Assembly: GCA_002050235.1 (NCBI GenBank) | Contig: MWST01000037.1 | Span: forward strand, 1 to 53,712 | Direction: 5' to 3' | DNA: 53,712 nt | From: Polyangiaceae bacterium UTPRO1 | Lineage (GTDB): Bacteria; Desulfobacterota; Binatia; UTPRO1 | Shown here: positions 6,508 to 17,395 of the stretch, in pieces | Layout: each line of letters starts with the position of its first letter | Numbering within the stretch: the stretch's first letter is position 1 | Notes under the pieces: generated by a model | Database searches by the model: none | Told to the model about the DNA's origin: nothing | What the model saw: only the letters and a program-made list of their open reading frames with translations | Made by a program: the position numbers and the translations under genes

Positions 6508-9126
6508 GTGCCGACCGGCAGAGAGATTCGAGCGGGCTTCCTCGACTTCTTCGCGGCCCGTGATCACCGGGTGGTACGCAGCGCACCGATCGTTCCCGAG
6601 GGCGACCCGTCCCTGCTGTTCACCAACGCCGGGATGGTGCAGTTCAAGCAGATCTTCCTCGGGCAAGCGGCCCCGAGCCATCCCCGCGTCGCCGACGCCC
6701 AGAAGTGCCTGCGGCTTTCGGGAAAGCACAACGACCTCGAGCAGGTGGGCCGCGACACCTACCACCACACGCTTTTCGAGATGCTGGGGAACTGGTCCTT
6801 CGGCGACTACTACAAGGCCGAGGCGATCGAGTGGGCCTGGGAGCTCCTGGTGAAGGAGTGGGAGCTTCCCCAGGCCAAGCTCTGGGCGACGGTCCATACG
6901 ACCGATGACGAGGCCGAGCAGCTCTGGCGGCGGCTCACGCCGTTGCCGGCCGAGCGAGTGCTGCGCTTCGAGCGCGAGAACTTCTGGGAGATGGGCGAGA
7001 CCGGGCCGTGCGGCCCCTGCTCGGAGATCCATCTCGACCGCGGACCGGCGGCCTGTGATCGCCAGGGCGTCGCCCACGCCTGCCGGGTGAACGGCGACTG
7101 CGCCCGCTACATCGAGCTCTGGAATCTGGTCTTCATCCAGTACAACCGCGAACCCGACCAGAGTCTGCGCGAGCTGCCGTCGAAGCACGTCGACACCGGC
7201 ATGGGGCTCGAGCGCGTCACCGCGGTCTTGCAAAACGTGCTGAGCAACTACGATACCGATCTCTTCCGCGGGATCATCGCAGCCACCGAGACCCTGGCGC
7301 GCCGGCGCTACGGAGCCGATCCCGAGGCGGACGTCTCCTTCCGGGTGATCGCCGACCATGCGCGCGCGGTGAGCGTCATGATCGCCGACCACGTGCTGCC
7401 GGCCAACGAAGGCCGCGGCTACGTGCTCCGTCGCGTGCTGCGCCGCGCGGCGCGCCACGGGAAGATGCTCGGCCTCGACGGCCCGTTCCTGACCCGTCTC
7501 GTCGGCGCCGTGGCCGAGATCCTCGGCGGCGCGTATCCGGAGCTGCGCGAGCGCCAGGCGTTCATCGCCGAGGTCGTCGCGACCGAGGAGAGCCGCTTCG
7601 CGGAGACGCTCGACAAGGGCCTAGGCCTCCTCGAAAGCGAGATCGTGACATTGCCCGCGACTGGCGGCGTGCTGCCGGGCGACGTCGCCTTCAAGCTCTA
7701 CGACACCTACGGATTCCCGCTCGATCTCACCGAGGACATCGTGCGCGGCCGCGGCCATGCGGTCGACGACGCCGGTTTCCGCCGGGCTATGGAGGAGCAG
7801 CGCGCCCGCGGCCGCGAGCACAAGAAGTTCGTGGCGCAGAGCGCGGCGAGCGGCGATCGGCGCTCGCGCTTCGTCGGCGACCGCATCTACGCCTGGGAGT
7901 CGACGGTCACGGCGGTTGCGACCGCCGCCGGCGAACAGCCGGGCGGCATCCGCGCCGGCGAGGTCGGAGAGCTCGTCACCGAGGAGACTCCGTTCTACGG
8001 CGAGTCGGGCGGCCAGGTAGGCGACGTCGGGAAGATCACGAGCGAGCGCGGCGACGAGCTCGAGGTGCTCGATACGGTTCGCCACGGCCCCGAGCTCGTC
8101 GTCCATCGTGTCCGCGTGCTCGCCGGCGGCATCGCACCCGGGGATCGCGTGCGGCTCACGATCGATGCGGCGCGCCGTGAGCGCATCCGCCTGAACCATT
8201 CCGCTACGCACCTGATGCACGGCGTCCTGCGGGAGCGCCTAGGCGCGCACGTACGGCAGGCGGGATCGCTCGTGGCTCCCGATCGCCTCCGCTTCGATTT
8301 CAGCCATACCGGTACGATCTCGCCCGCGGACCTCGACGCGATGGAGGACGAGATCAACGCCCGCATCCGCGCCAACGTCGAGTGCGTGAGCGAGGAGATG
8401 TCGTACGAGGACGCGATGAAACGCGGAGCGCTCGCCTTCTTCGGCGACAAGTACGGCGACCGCGTGCGGGTGCTGCAGATGGGGGCGTTTTCGATCGAGC
8501 TCTGCGGCGGCACCCACGTCCAGCGGACCGGGGACATCGGCCTCTTCAAGTTCCGCAGCGAGGGCGGCGTCGCCGCGGGGGTGCGGCGCATCGAGGCAAT
8601 GACCGGCGGCGACGCGCTCGATTGGGTGCAGGAGCGCGAGGAGCGCCTGCAGCGGATCGGCGCCGCGCTCAAGGCTTCCGAGGAAGAAGCGGTCGAGCGT
8701 CTCGAGCGGCTGCTGGCGCAGAGCCGCGAGCTCGAGCGCCGCATCGAGAAGATGCAGCGCGATCGGGCAAAGGCACGCAGCGGCGATCTGCTGGCGCGGG
8801 CGGTCGAGCGGAACGGCATGAAAGTGCTGGCGGCGCGCGTCGACGACCTCGACGACAAGGCGCTGCGCGAGCTCGCCGACCGCCTGAAGGAAGAGCTCGG
8901 CAGCGGCGTCGTGGCGCTCGGCGCCGCCCAGGACGGCAAGGTGAGCCTGGTCGCGGCCGTCAGCAAGGATCTCACCAAGCGGGTCCACGCCGGCAACCTC
9001 ATCAAGCGGATCGCGCCCGTCGTCGGCGGCAACGGCGGCGGGCGGGCGGATTTCGCGCAGGCGGGCGGTAGGGATGCGGGCCGCCTCGACGAGGCACTGG
9101 CGATGGTTCCCGAGCTGGTCGCATGA
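6508..9126 (+). CDS. alaS: Alanyl-tRNA synthetase
   Basis: Class II synthetase charging tRNA-Ala. The protein has 872 residues, full length. The N-terminal catalytic core starts GREIRAGFLDFF and includes LLFTNAGMVQFK. The editing domain has zinc ligands H564 and H568 (HSATH) and C666 and H670 in ELCGGTH. The C-terminal coiled-coil and DHHA1-like region contains GGGRADFAQAGG. The start is a GTG with aggagagga upstream. The substrate tRNA-Ala(CGC) lies elsewhere in this window (27152-27224). The stop overlaps the next start as ATGA. Confidence 0.98.
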   Translation: MPTGREIRAGFLDFFAARDHRVVRSAPIVPEGDPSLLFTNAGMVQFKQIFLGQAAPSHPRVADAQKCLRLSGKHNDLEQVGRDTYHHTLFEMLGNWSFGDYYKAEAIEWAWELLVKEWELPQAKLWATVHTTDDEAEQLWRRLTPLPAERVLRFERENFWEMGETGPCGPCSEIHLDRGPAACDRQGVAHACRVNGDCARYIELWNLVFIQYNREPDQSLRELPSKHVDTGMGLERVTAVLQNVLSNYDTDLFRGIIAATETLARRRYGADPEADVSFRVIADHARAVSVMIADHVLPANEGRGYVLRRVLRRAARHGKMLGLDGPFLTRLVGAVAEILGGAYPELRERQAFIAEVVATEESRFAETLDKGLGLLESEIVTLPATGGVLPGDVAFKLYDTYGFPLDLTEDIVRGRGHAVDDAGFRRAMEEQRARGREHKKFVAQSAASGDRRSRFVGDRIYAWESTVTAVATAAGEQPGGIRAGEVGELVTEETPFYGESGGQVGDVGKITSERGDELEVLDTVRHGPELVVHRVRVLAGGIAPGDRVRLTIDAARRERIRLNHSATHLMHGVLRERLGAHVRQAGSLVAPDRLRFDFSHTGTISPADLDAMEDEINARIRANVECVSEEMSYEDAMKRGALAFFGDKYGDRVRVLQMGAFSIELCGGTHVQRTGDIGLFKFRSEGGVAAGVRRIEAMTGGDALDWVQEREERLQRIGAALKASEEEAVERLERLLAQSRELERRIEKMQRDRAKARSGDLLARAVERNGMKVLAARVDDLDDKALRELADRLKEELGSGVVALGAAQDGKVSLVAAVSKDLTKRVHAGNLIKRIAPVVGGNGGGRADFAQAGGRDAGRLDEALAMVPELVA

Positions 9127-10196
9127 AGCACTCGCCGCCGTCCGTGCGCACCGGTGCTTCCCTGGCGTCGGCCGACCAGCCCGCGGGTGCGAGCGCCGAG
9201 CGGCGCGGAACGCTCGCGACCGATCCCGACGCCGTGAGGCTCGAGTTCCCGGACCATCGCCTCTTCCACGAGCTCCTGGGGCGGCACGACGAGCACGTGA
9301 AGGCGATCGAGAAGTCGCTCGGGGTGCGCATCGGCGTCGCCGGCAAGACCGTGACCATCAGCGGCGATCCGCTGGAGCGCGAGCTCGCGAGCCGCGTGAT
9401 GACGCAGCTCTACGGCGTGCTCGAGCGCGGCTTTCCGGTCTACGCGAGCGACGTCGACTATGCGCTCCGCATCCTCGGGAGCGACCATGCCGCCAATGTT
9501 CGCGACATCTTTCTCGATACCGTGTACATCGCGGCGCAGAAGCGGGTGATCACGCCGAAGAGCGTGATGCAGAAGGCCTACATCGACTCGATCCGCACCC
9601 ACGACATCGTCTTCGCGATCGGACCGGCCGGCACGGGCAAGACGTACCTGGCGATGGCGATGGGCGTCGCCGCCGTGCTCAAGCAGGAGTTCACGCGCAT
9701 CGTGCTCACGCGGCCGGCGGTCGAAGCCGGCGAGAAGCTCGGGTTCCTGCCCGGAGACCTGGCGGAGAAGGTGAACCCGTACCTGCGGCCGCTGTACGAC
9801 GCCCTCCACGACATGGTCGACTTCGACCGCGCCCGCAAGATGCTCGATCGCGGCACGATCGAGGTGGCGCCGCTGGCTTTCATGCGCGGACGCACGTTGA
9901 ACGATTCGTTCGTGATCCTCGACGAGGCCCAGAACACGACGCCCGAGCAGATGAAGATGTTCCTCACCCGACTCGGTTACGGGTCGAAGGCGATAGTCAC
10001 GGGCGACGTCACGCAGACCGATCTGCCGGCCGGCAAGATCTCCGGTTTGAAGGAGGCGCAGCACGTCTTGAAGGGCATCGACGGCATCAAGTTCGTACAC
10101 TTCAGCGAACGCGACGTCGTCCGCCATCGGCTGGTGCAGGAGATCATCACCGCGTACGAACGAGCCGGGGACACGTCGACCCGGAACGAATCCTGA
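9123..10196 (+). CDS. phoH: PhoH-like ATPase (YbeZ)
   Basis: A 357-residue PhoH-family P-loop protein, usually paired with YbeY in rRNA and RNA metabolism. It has an N-terminal KH-like region (about 35-120), Walker A GPAGTGKT (167-174), Walker B around VILDEAQNT and the family stretch MKMFLTRLGYGSKAIVTGD. The ATG overlaps the alaS stop. YbeY follows 18 bases later, the normal partner order phoH-ybeY-lnt, which supports a joint role in ribosome quality control. Confidence 0.93.
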   Translation: MKHSPPSVRTGASLASADQPAGASAERRGTLATDPDAVRLEFPDHRLFHELLGRHDEHVKAIEKSLGVRIGVAGKTVTISGDPLERELASRVMTQLYGVLERGFPVYASDVDYALRILGSDHAANVRDIFLDTVYIAAQKRVITPKSVMQKAYIDSIRTHDIVFAIGPAGTGKTYLAMAMGVAAVLKQEFTRIVLTRPAVEAGEKLGFLPGDLAEKVNPYLRPLYDALHDMVDFDRARKMLDRGTIEVAPLAFMRGRTLNDSFVILDEAQNTTPEQMKMFLTRLGYGSKAIVTGDVTQTDLPAGKISGLKEAQHVLKGIDGIKFVHFSERDVVRHRLVQEIITAYERAGDTSTRNES

Positions 10197-10214
10197 GCGG
10201 CGGGCGGCGTCCCC

Positions 10215-10763
10215 ATGCCGGTAGCGTTCACGTGCCGCGTCCCCGCCGGCGTCGGCTGGAGCCGGTATCTCGCCGCCCGCGGCCGGCAGGTGCTGCGCGC
10301 GCTCGACGTCCGCCGGAGCGAGCTCAGCATGGCGCTCGTGGGTGATGCCGAGATGCAGCGGCTGAACCGCGACTATCGCGGTCAGGACCGGCCGACCGAC
10401 GTGCTCGCGTTTCCGCTCCACGCCCCCCCGGTGGCGGCCGGGGTCGCGAGCCTCGGCGACGTCGTGATCTCGCTCGACACGGCGATCCTGGCGGCGCGCG
10501 AGCGCCGGCGCCCGCTAGCGGCAGTGCTCGACGAGCTCGTGATCCACGGCGTCCTGCATCTCCTCGGCTACGACCACGAGCGCTCGCCGGCCGAGGCTCG
10601 CCGCATGGCGCGCCGGGCGCGGGCGGTGCGGAAGGCGATCGGGCCACTGGCACCGCCGCTGCGGGGTCCCGCGGCGACCCGGCGCCGAGCGGCCGCCGCT
10701 GACAGACGCGTGGCTTGCGCGTCGCGATCGCGACCGCCGGCGATACGGACGGGGCGCGGGTGA
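10215..10763 (+). CDS. ybeY: Endoribonuclease YbeY
   Basis: Zinc-dependent single-strand endoribonuclease acting in 16S rRNA 3' maturation and 70S quality control. The zinc motif HGVLHLLGYDHE is intact (H111, H115, H121), as is the RPTDVLAFP segment. At 182 residues it is longer than the usual 150 or so: a basic, Arg-rich tail of about 35 residues follows the catalytic domain and may be a low-constraint read-through into the lnt junction. Its stop overlaps the chosen lnt start as GTGA. Confidence 0.92.
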   Translation: MPVAFTCRVPAGVGWSRYLAARGRQVLRALDVRRSELSMALVGDAEMQRLNRDYRGQDRPTDVLAFPLHAPPVAAGVASLGDVVISLDTAILAARERRRPLAAVLDELVIHGVLHLLGYDHERSPAEARRMARRARAVRKAIGPLAPPLRGPAATRRRAAAADRRVACASRSRPPAIRTGRG

Positions 10764-12357
10764 TAGCGAACGGCAGCCCTGCGGGCGTGCGCCCGGCCGC
10801 GGTCGAGCGCCGGGCGCCGCTCTTCACGGGACGCAGCGCGCTCACGCTTGCCGCAGCGAGCGGCGCCCTTCTCGCGCTCGCGTTTCCGATCGTCGACTGG
10901 GGATCGGTAGCCTGGGTCGCCCTGGTGCCGCTCCTGCTGGCAGCGCTCGAGCGCGGGCCGCGGGCGGCGTTCCTCGCCGGGTGGGTCGCGGGCCTCGTCT
11001 TCTACCTGGCGACGCTCTACTGGCTCGTCCTCACGATCGGCACCTACACGAATCTCTCGCCCCTGGTGAGCGTCGGTCCGCTCCTGTTGCTCTGCGGGTT
11101 CCTCGCCCTCGGCTTCGGCCTCGTCACCGCCGCGTGCGAGTGGGCGCGCCGCCGCGGCATCGAGATCGCCCTTGTGGCGCCCCTGTCCTGGGTCGTCGTC
11201 GAATGGATCCGCACCTATGTCCTCGGAGGCTTTCCTTGGGTGAGCCTCGGCTACTCGCAGTACCGCGCCACGTATCTCGTGCAGTTCGTGGAAGTGACGG
11301 GCGTCTACGGACTCTCGGCGCTCGTCGTGTTGGTGAACGCCGTCGTCTACGGGGCCGTGCGCCGCTGGCTCGCCGGCGAGGCGCCGAGCAGCCGGGCGAT
11401 GCTCGCCGTGACGATGCTGCTGGTCGTACTGGTCGGCTGGGGGTACTGGCGTGTCCGGAAGATCGCTTCGCTGCCGGTCGTGGGCGCGGTGCGGGTCGGG
11501 TTCATCCAGGGCAACGTGGCGCAGGACGTGAAGTGGGATCCGGCCTATCAGGCGGCCACGATCGCCCACTACGAGGCGCTCACGCGGGAGGCGGTAGCGG
11601 ACGGCGCCGAGCTCGTCGTCTGGCCGGAGACCGCGGCGCCGTTCTTCTTCCAGGAGGAGAGCGAGCTCCGCGAGCGCATCCTCGACCTCGCACGGGAGCT
11701 GCACGTGGCGCTCGTCGTCGGCAGCCCGGCGTTCACCTACGAGAACGGCGCCCTCGTACTGCACAATCGCGTGTACCTCGTCGACTCCGACGGCGCCGCC
11801 GACCAGTACTACGACAAGATGCAGCTGGTGCCGTTCGGGGAGTACGTGCCGCTCAAGCCGCTCTTCTTCTTCGTCGACAAGGTCGTGGAGGGCGTCGGCG
11901 ACTTCCGGGCCGGCGGCACGCCGGTCGTGTTGCGGACGGCGCGCGGCAACTTCGGAGTCCTCATCTGCTACGAAGACATCTTTCCCGGACTGACCCGCCG
12001 CTTCGTGGCGGGCGGCGCCGACTTTCTCGTGAACATCACCAACGACGCCTGGTTCGGCCGTACGTCGGCCCCGTACCAGCATCTGGCGATGGCGACGCTG
12101 CGGGCGATCGAGAACCGCGTGCCGCTCGTGCGCGTGGCGAACACCGGCATATCTGCTATGGTCGATGCCGACGGCACGATTCGCTGGCGCACCGGGCTCT
12201 TCGAGTCGGCGTGGCGCGTCGACAGCGTCGGCTGGGTCGGGTTGCGGACGTTCTACACCCGCTTCGGCGACGTCTTCGCATACGCGTGCATCGCCCTGCT
12301 CGTACTCGTCACGATCGTCGGCGGGAGCCGCCGTCCGCACGCCGCCAGGGAGGAGAC

Positions 12358-12361
<4 letters not shown>
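10760..12361 (+). CDS. lnt: Apolipoprotein N-acyltransferase
   Basis: Inner-membrane enzyme that N-acylates the lipoprotein Cys with an acyl chain from a phospholipid. The protein has 533 residues: about seven hydrophobic segments in the first 240, then a nitrilase domain with the catalytic triad E290 (WPETAAP), K353 (DKMQLVPFGEY) and C403 (LICYED). A last hydrophobic segment is at the C-terminus. The GTG at 10760 is preferred because it overlaps the ybeY stop; a TTG at 10715 is the alternative. It shows that the cell makes triacylated lipoproteins, consistent with several lipoboxes in this window. Confidence 0.95.
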
Positions 12362-13482
<1,121 letters not shown>

Positions 13483-13486
<4 letters not shown>

Positions 13487-14781
13487 GAGCGCCCTGCACG
13501 ATCGGCGCGGCGGCGTCGACGGTGCCGACGCCGCAGCTCGCCGAGCGCCGCTTCCATGACGCCCAGTGCGAACGTGATCTCGGCGCGGCTGATCACGAGG
13601 GGCGGGGCGAGCCGGATCACGGTGTCGCGGTGGAGCGTCCAGTTGACGATGAGGCCGCGAGCGAGGCAGGCGGCCGCGAAGCGGCGAGTCGCGGCCGGCG
13701 ACGCGAGCTCGACGGCGAGCAGCAGACCGGTGCCGCGCACTGCTCGGATAACCGGATGGCGGGCGGCGAGATCCTGGAGGCCGCGCAGGAATAGCGCGCC
13801 GCGGGTCGCGGCGCGGCCCGGGAGGTCGCGGCGGACCGTTTCCTCGAGCGCCGCGAGCCCCGCTGCACACGAGAGCGGATGGCCGCCGAAGGTGGTCACG
13901 TGGGCGAGCGCGGGCTGCTCGGCGAGCGTGCCGAGGATGCGGCGCGAGCCGAGGAAGGCTCCGAGCGGCAGCCCGCCGCCGAGCGCCTTTGCGAGCACGA
14001 GAAGGTCGGGGCGGATGCCGCAACGCTGGAAAGCGAAGAGCGACCCCGTACGGCCCATGCCGGTCACGACCTCGTCGAACACGAGGAGCGCTCCGACCTC
14101 GTCGCAGCGGGCACGCAGGAGCCGCAGATAGGCCGGATCGGCGATCCGGACGCCGCCCTCCGCCTGCACCGGCTCGATCACGACGGCGGCGGTCCGGCGA
14201 TCGATGGCGCGGAGCGCCGCCGGCTCTTGCCACGGGAGGATGGTGGCGCCGGGGAGCAGCGGCAGGAAGGGATCGCGATAGACCGGGTTGCCGCCGATCG
14301 AGAGGGCTCCGAGCGTGTCGCCGTGGAAGCCGAGCGCGAACCCCACGAGCTTGCTTCGTCCGGTATGCTTGCGCGCGGTCTTGAGCGCGCCTTCGATGGC
14401 TTCCGCGCCGCTGTTGGTGAAATAGCAGCTTTCGTACGGCGGACCGGCGAGAGCTGCGAGGCGAGTCGCGAGCTCCACTTGCATCGGCACCACGTATTCT
14501 CCGTACACCATGACGTGGAGATGGCGGCGGAGCTGGGCGCGACAGGCGCGGGCTACGGCGCGATTGCCGTGGCCGAGGTTCACGACTCCCATGCCCGAGA
14601 GCAGGTCGAGGTAGCGCCGGCCGCCGGCGTCCGTGATCCACGCGCCGCGCGCCGCTGCCACGACGATACCGAGCGGCGCCGTCGAGGTCTGGGCTACGTG
14701 CAGACGAAAATCTCGAGTCAGCGCGGTGCCGGCGCGCATGCCGAGCCAACGGGAGCGCCCGCGTTCGTGACGGCCGGTCAT
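13483..14781 (-). CDS. Class III PLP aminotransferase in the lux-like operon
   Basis: A 432-residue fold-type I class III aminotransferase. It has the DAGGRRYLDLLSGMGVVNLGH start region, the GSGAE-like loop NSGAEAIEGALKTAR, FHGDTLGALS, the VIEPVQAEGG segment, FDEVVTGMGRTG and the PLP lysine K265 in LAKALGGGLPLGAF. Class III enzymes act on omega-amines, GABA, ornithine and similar compounds; the substrate cannot be read here. The start overlaps the luxC stop as ATGA, so it is co-translated with an acyl reductase. This suggests an aldehyde acceptor, which is inference. The stop codon shares a CTAG with the convergent prfB stop. The C-terminal tail is Arg-rich. Confidence 0.9.
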
Positions 14782-16067
14782 GCGGATGGGGGCATGCTCG
14801 CGGGGGCGGCGGCGAGCAGGCTGGCGAGGCGGCGATGTCCGCTCTGCCGCCATGCGAACGGCGGCGCCTGGAGCCGCTCGAGCGGACAGAAGCGATGGGC
14901 GCCGGATGCGGCAGCGACGGCCGCCGCATCCGCTAACCGCTCGACGGGACCCGCGTAGCCGACCGCTTCGAGTGTTCCCGCGAGCCGGCGCAGCGGCTCG
15001 GCGGCCGCAGCGAGCGTGGCAACCGGCACGAGGACGAGGTGGCGGAAGCTCGGACCCGTCGACCAGTCGGGCGTACGGTCGCAGACCACGCTGCCAGCGC
15101 CGTCGTCGCCGCCGTGGACGCGCACGTCCGCACCTTCCTGCGCACGCCACCGTTGGCGTTCCAGCCACCGCCAGACGCTGGCGCGCTCGCCGAGCGACGG
15201 GGGCACGCGCGGCAGTCGGCGTTCCAGCTCCTCCAGCTCGACCGCGACGCGGGCGGCGAAGTCATCGATCTCGCGGCGACCTCTGTCCTCGACGAATACG
15301 ACCCGGGGCGACAGGCATCCCTGCTGGTCGTAGAGCGCGGTCTGGTAGGCGAGAGCGCGGGCGGTGCCCGAGTCGAGCGTCGTGGCGGCTACGAGCGCTA
15401 CACTGGTGCGGTCGCCGTAGCGGAGCAGGCGCACCGGCCGCCGAGCGGCGATGCGGGCGAGCGTGACGTCGCGACCGTAGGCGAGGACGAGGTCGACGGC
15501 GCCGCAAGCCGCCGCATCGAGCGCTTCGCTGCCGCCGCGCCACGGCGCGACCGTGATGGCACGGCCGAGCTCGGGAGCGACGGCGGCGATCGACTCGACG
15601 AGCAACGCCGGCAAGAAGGGCTCGCGCGCCGCTGGTTTGACGAGGCTCGGAACGCCCGCGAGGAGGGCTGCCAGGATGCCGAACACGCCGACGCCGGGCA
15701 CATTGCCGGCGAGCACGTGCAGCGCTACCCCGGGGAGACGGCAAGAATCGGCGCCGCCGAGCTCGCTCGCGACGGCCGCTTCGAGATCGGGCCCGCGGAG
15801 CGCGCCCCATAGATGTTCGAGGGCGATGTCGATGACCGCACCCGGGTGGCCGGTCGACATGGCCAGCTCGCTGCGGGCGCGGGCGCGCCATGGTGAATCG
15901 CCGGAGAGCCAGGCGGCCGCGAGGCGATCGATCGCCGCTATGCGGGCCGCTATCGGCAGGCTCCGAAGGCTCGTCGCTCCGGCTCGCAGAGTATGCGCGA
16001 GCGTTCGTACGCGCGCGGGTACGAGCGGCGTCCGGGTCGGCACCAGGCGCGCATCGAGCCCGATCAC
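14778..16067 (-). CDS. luxC: LuxC-like acyl-CoA/acyl-protein reductase
   Basis: LuxC-family (PF05893-type) NADPH-dependent reductase converting acyl thioesters or acyl-enzyme to aldehyde. The protein has 429 residues, somewhat shorter than Vibrio LuxC. The aldehyde-dehydrogenase-like fold is seen in the AGNVPGVGVFGILAALL nucleotide region, LVKPAAREPFLP, LAYGRD and the probable catalytic C251 in YDQQGCLSP. The start GTG overlaps the luxE stop as GTGA, and the stop overlaps the aminotransferase start. No luxA, luxB or luxD is nearby, so bioluminescence is not implied. Confidence 0.88.
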   Translation of the reverse strand: MIGLDARLVPTRTPLVPARVRTLAHTLRAGATSLRSLPIAARIAAIDRLAAAWLSGDSPWRARARSELAMSTGHPGAVIDIALEHLWGALRGPDLEAAVASELGGADSCRLPGVALHVLAGNVPGVGVFGILAALLAGVPSLVKPAAREPFLPALLVESIAAVAPELGRAITVAPWRGGSEALDAAACGAVDLVLAYGRDVTLARIAARRPVRLLRYGDRTSVALVAATTLDSGTARALAYQTALYDQQGCLSPRVVFVEDRGRREIDDFAARVAVELEELERRLPRVPPSLGERASVWRWLERQRWRAQEGADVRVHGGDDGAGSVVCDRTPDWSTGPSFRHLVLVPVATLAAAAEPLRRLAGTLEAVGYAGPVERLADAAAVAAASGAHRFCPLERLQAPPFAWRQSGHRRLASLLAAAPASMPPSA

Positions 16068-17137
16068 CCGGCTACCTCGTTGGCGAGAAGCGAGCAGCCG
16101 CGTGCGACGGCTCCCGGGGCGCGGCCGAGGATCTCGATGCCGCCGTCGCGGACGCGGCCGACGTCTTCCGTCTGGATGGCCAGCACCGAGCCGAGGTTTG
16201 CGAGATCGAAGAAGCGGAGGCATCCGACCGTCCCGGGCGGCAGCTCGCGGCCGGTCGTCAGGTCGCAGACGAGAACCCGCAGCCAAGGCGGCGGATACAG
16301 CGGACCGTTGCCCGTCGCGTAGAGCTGCGAGGCCAGCTCGGTCATGCCGTATTCGTTCACGATCCGCTCGGGCGGCACGTCGACGATGCGGCGATAACGC
16401 GCGAGCACCTCGACGCGCTCGAAGTCGCGCTCGTAGCCCTTGCACCCTCCGGTGTCGACGATCAGGCTCCCGGCCGGCAGGGAGAAGCGGTGCTGGCGCG
16501 CTTCGGCCCAATCGGCGAGGCGCAGCAACGCCGACGTCACCGCCAGCAGCACGATCGCTTCGCCGCCGGCGACGCTATCGAGCGTGTGCGCGAGGCGCTC
16601 GACGTCGACCCCGTTCGCGTCCAGGCACGACGGTATGCAGTCGACGTCGTAGGCGGTGCGCACCCACGTCACCATTTCGCCGAGGGACGAGAAGGGGTGC
16701 GTGGCCCGCTCGGGAGCGGCGACGACCAGACGCCGGCGCGAGCCCGACGGCAAGACCGCGCGCGCGAATCCCGCGAGCGCCGCGGCGCGATAGATGCCGG
16801 CGTCGGGAACGTGGTGCACGGCGCACCGATCGGCGCCGGCGGTCGTGCCGCTGCTACGGTAGACGCGTTCGGCCGGTCCGCACGCGAGCACGCTCATCCG
16901 GAACGCCTCCGCCGGGACGGCCGGGATGTCGCGCCATGTGCCCGGCGCCGCGCCACCGAGGCGATCCGAGAACCGACGGTACACTGGGTTCGCCAGGTAC
17001 TGGTAGCGATGGATTGCGAGCGCGAGACCGTCAAAATCGTCGTCGGAGGGTGCGGCAATGAAGTTCAGTACGCGCGTGCGCAGACCGACGTCGATAGAGG
17101 CGGTGGTCGTCGCGGTGTCGTTGCTCGTCTGGTTCAC
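16064..17137 (-). CDS. luxE: LuxE/PaaK-like acyl-protein synthetase
   Basis: LuxE-family adenylating enzyme that activates a carboxylic acid as acyl-AMP and passes it to a cysteine for reduction by LuxC. It shows RYQYLANPVYRRF near the N-terminus, the AMP-binding loop YRSSGTTAG, VDTGGCKGYERDF, NEYGMTELASQLY and the conserved C-terminal ARGCSLLANE with the acyl-accepting Cys (C348). With the GTG at 17137 it has 357 residues, close to the family length. This start lies inside the divergent small gene at 17058, giving 80 bases of antisense overlap. No clear ribosome site was seen, so the start is uncertain. Confidence 0.85.
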   Translation of the reverse strand: MNQTSNDTATTTASIDVGLRTRVLNFIAAPSDDDFDGLALAIHRYQYLANPVYRRFSDRLGGAAPGTWRDIPAVPAEAFRMSVLACGPAERVYRSSGTTAGADRCAVHHVPDAGIYRAAALAGFARAVLPSGSRRRLVVAAPERATHPFSSLGEMVTWVRTAYDVDCIPSCLDANGVDVERLAHTLDSVAGGEAIVLLAVTSALLRLADWAEARQHRFSLPAGSLIVDTGGCKGYERDFERVEVLARYRRIVDVPPERIVNEYGMTELASQLYATGNGPLYPPPWLRVLVCDLTTGRELPPGTVGCLRFFDLANLGSVLAIQTEDVGRVRDGGIEILGRAPGAVARGCSLLANEVAG

Positions 17138-17384
17138 GTTGGTTTCAGTGCCGCCGGCGGCGGCCGACGTGCGGGTGCGGTTCGTCAATGGCCGGGAGCT
17201 CGTCGTTCGCGAGCACTGGTTCGCCGGTTCGCAGGTGTGGTTCTCGCGCGACCGCGGCGCGGTCGGAGTGCCGCTGACGCTCGTGGCCGCGATCGAAGCC
17301 GTCGACGCGCAGGGGCCAGCAATAGGGTCGTATCCGCGGCCTGTCAACGCGCCGACACTTGTCGCGCCGGAGCCGATTCGTTAG
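17058..17384 (+). CDS. Small exported protein of unknown function
   Basis: A 108-residue protein with a good ribosome site (ggaggg about 7 bases upstream). It has a basic N-terminus and one hydrophobic segment (about residues 14-30) ending PPAAAD, which looks like a signal peptide cleaved after AAA. The mature part starts VRVRFVNGRELVVREHW and is probably a small beta-rich domain, followed by a Pro-rich tail. I do not recognise the family. It is divergent from luxE and overlaps it at the 5' end. The TPR gene follows 11 bases later in the same direction, suggesting an operon. Confidence 0.7.
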   Translation: MKFSTRVRRPTSIEAVVVAVSLLVWFTLVSVPPAAADVRVRFVNGRELVVREHWFAGSQVWFSRDRGAVGVPLTLVAAIEAVDAQGPAIGSYPRPVNAPTLVAPEPIR

Positions 17385-17395
17385 GGTTCGCAGTC

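Noticed and set aside
7995..10421. An 808-codon minus-strand frame opposite alaS and phoH
   Set aside because: Shadow of two housekeeping genes, with compositionally biased sequence.
14778..16067. Bioluminescence operon
   Set aside because: There is no luxA or luxB luciferase gene and no luxD; LuxC and LuxE families occur in non-luminous bacteria.
17138..17347. LuxE N-terminal extension to 17347
   Set aside because: The extra residues are the shadow of the small exported protein and have no LuxE similarity.
15890..17395. Long N-terminal extension of the TPR protein
   Set aside because: It is antisense to luxE and luxC; the TPR fold begins at the ATG at 17396.
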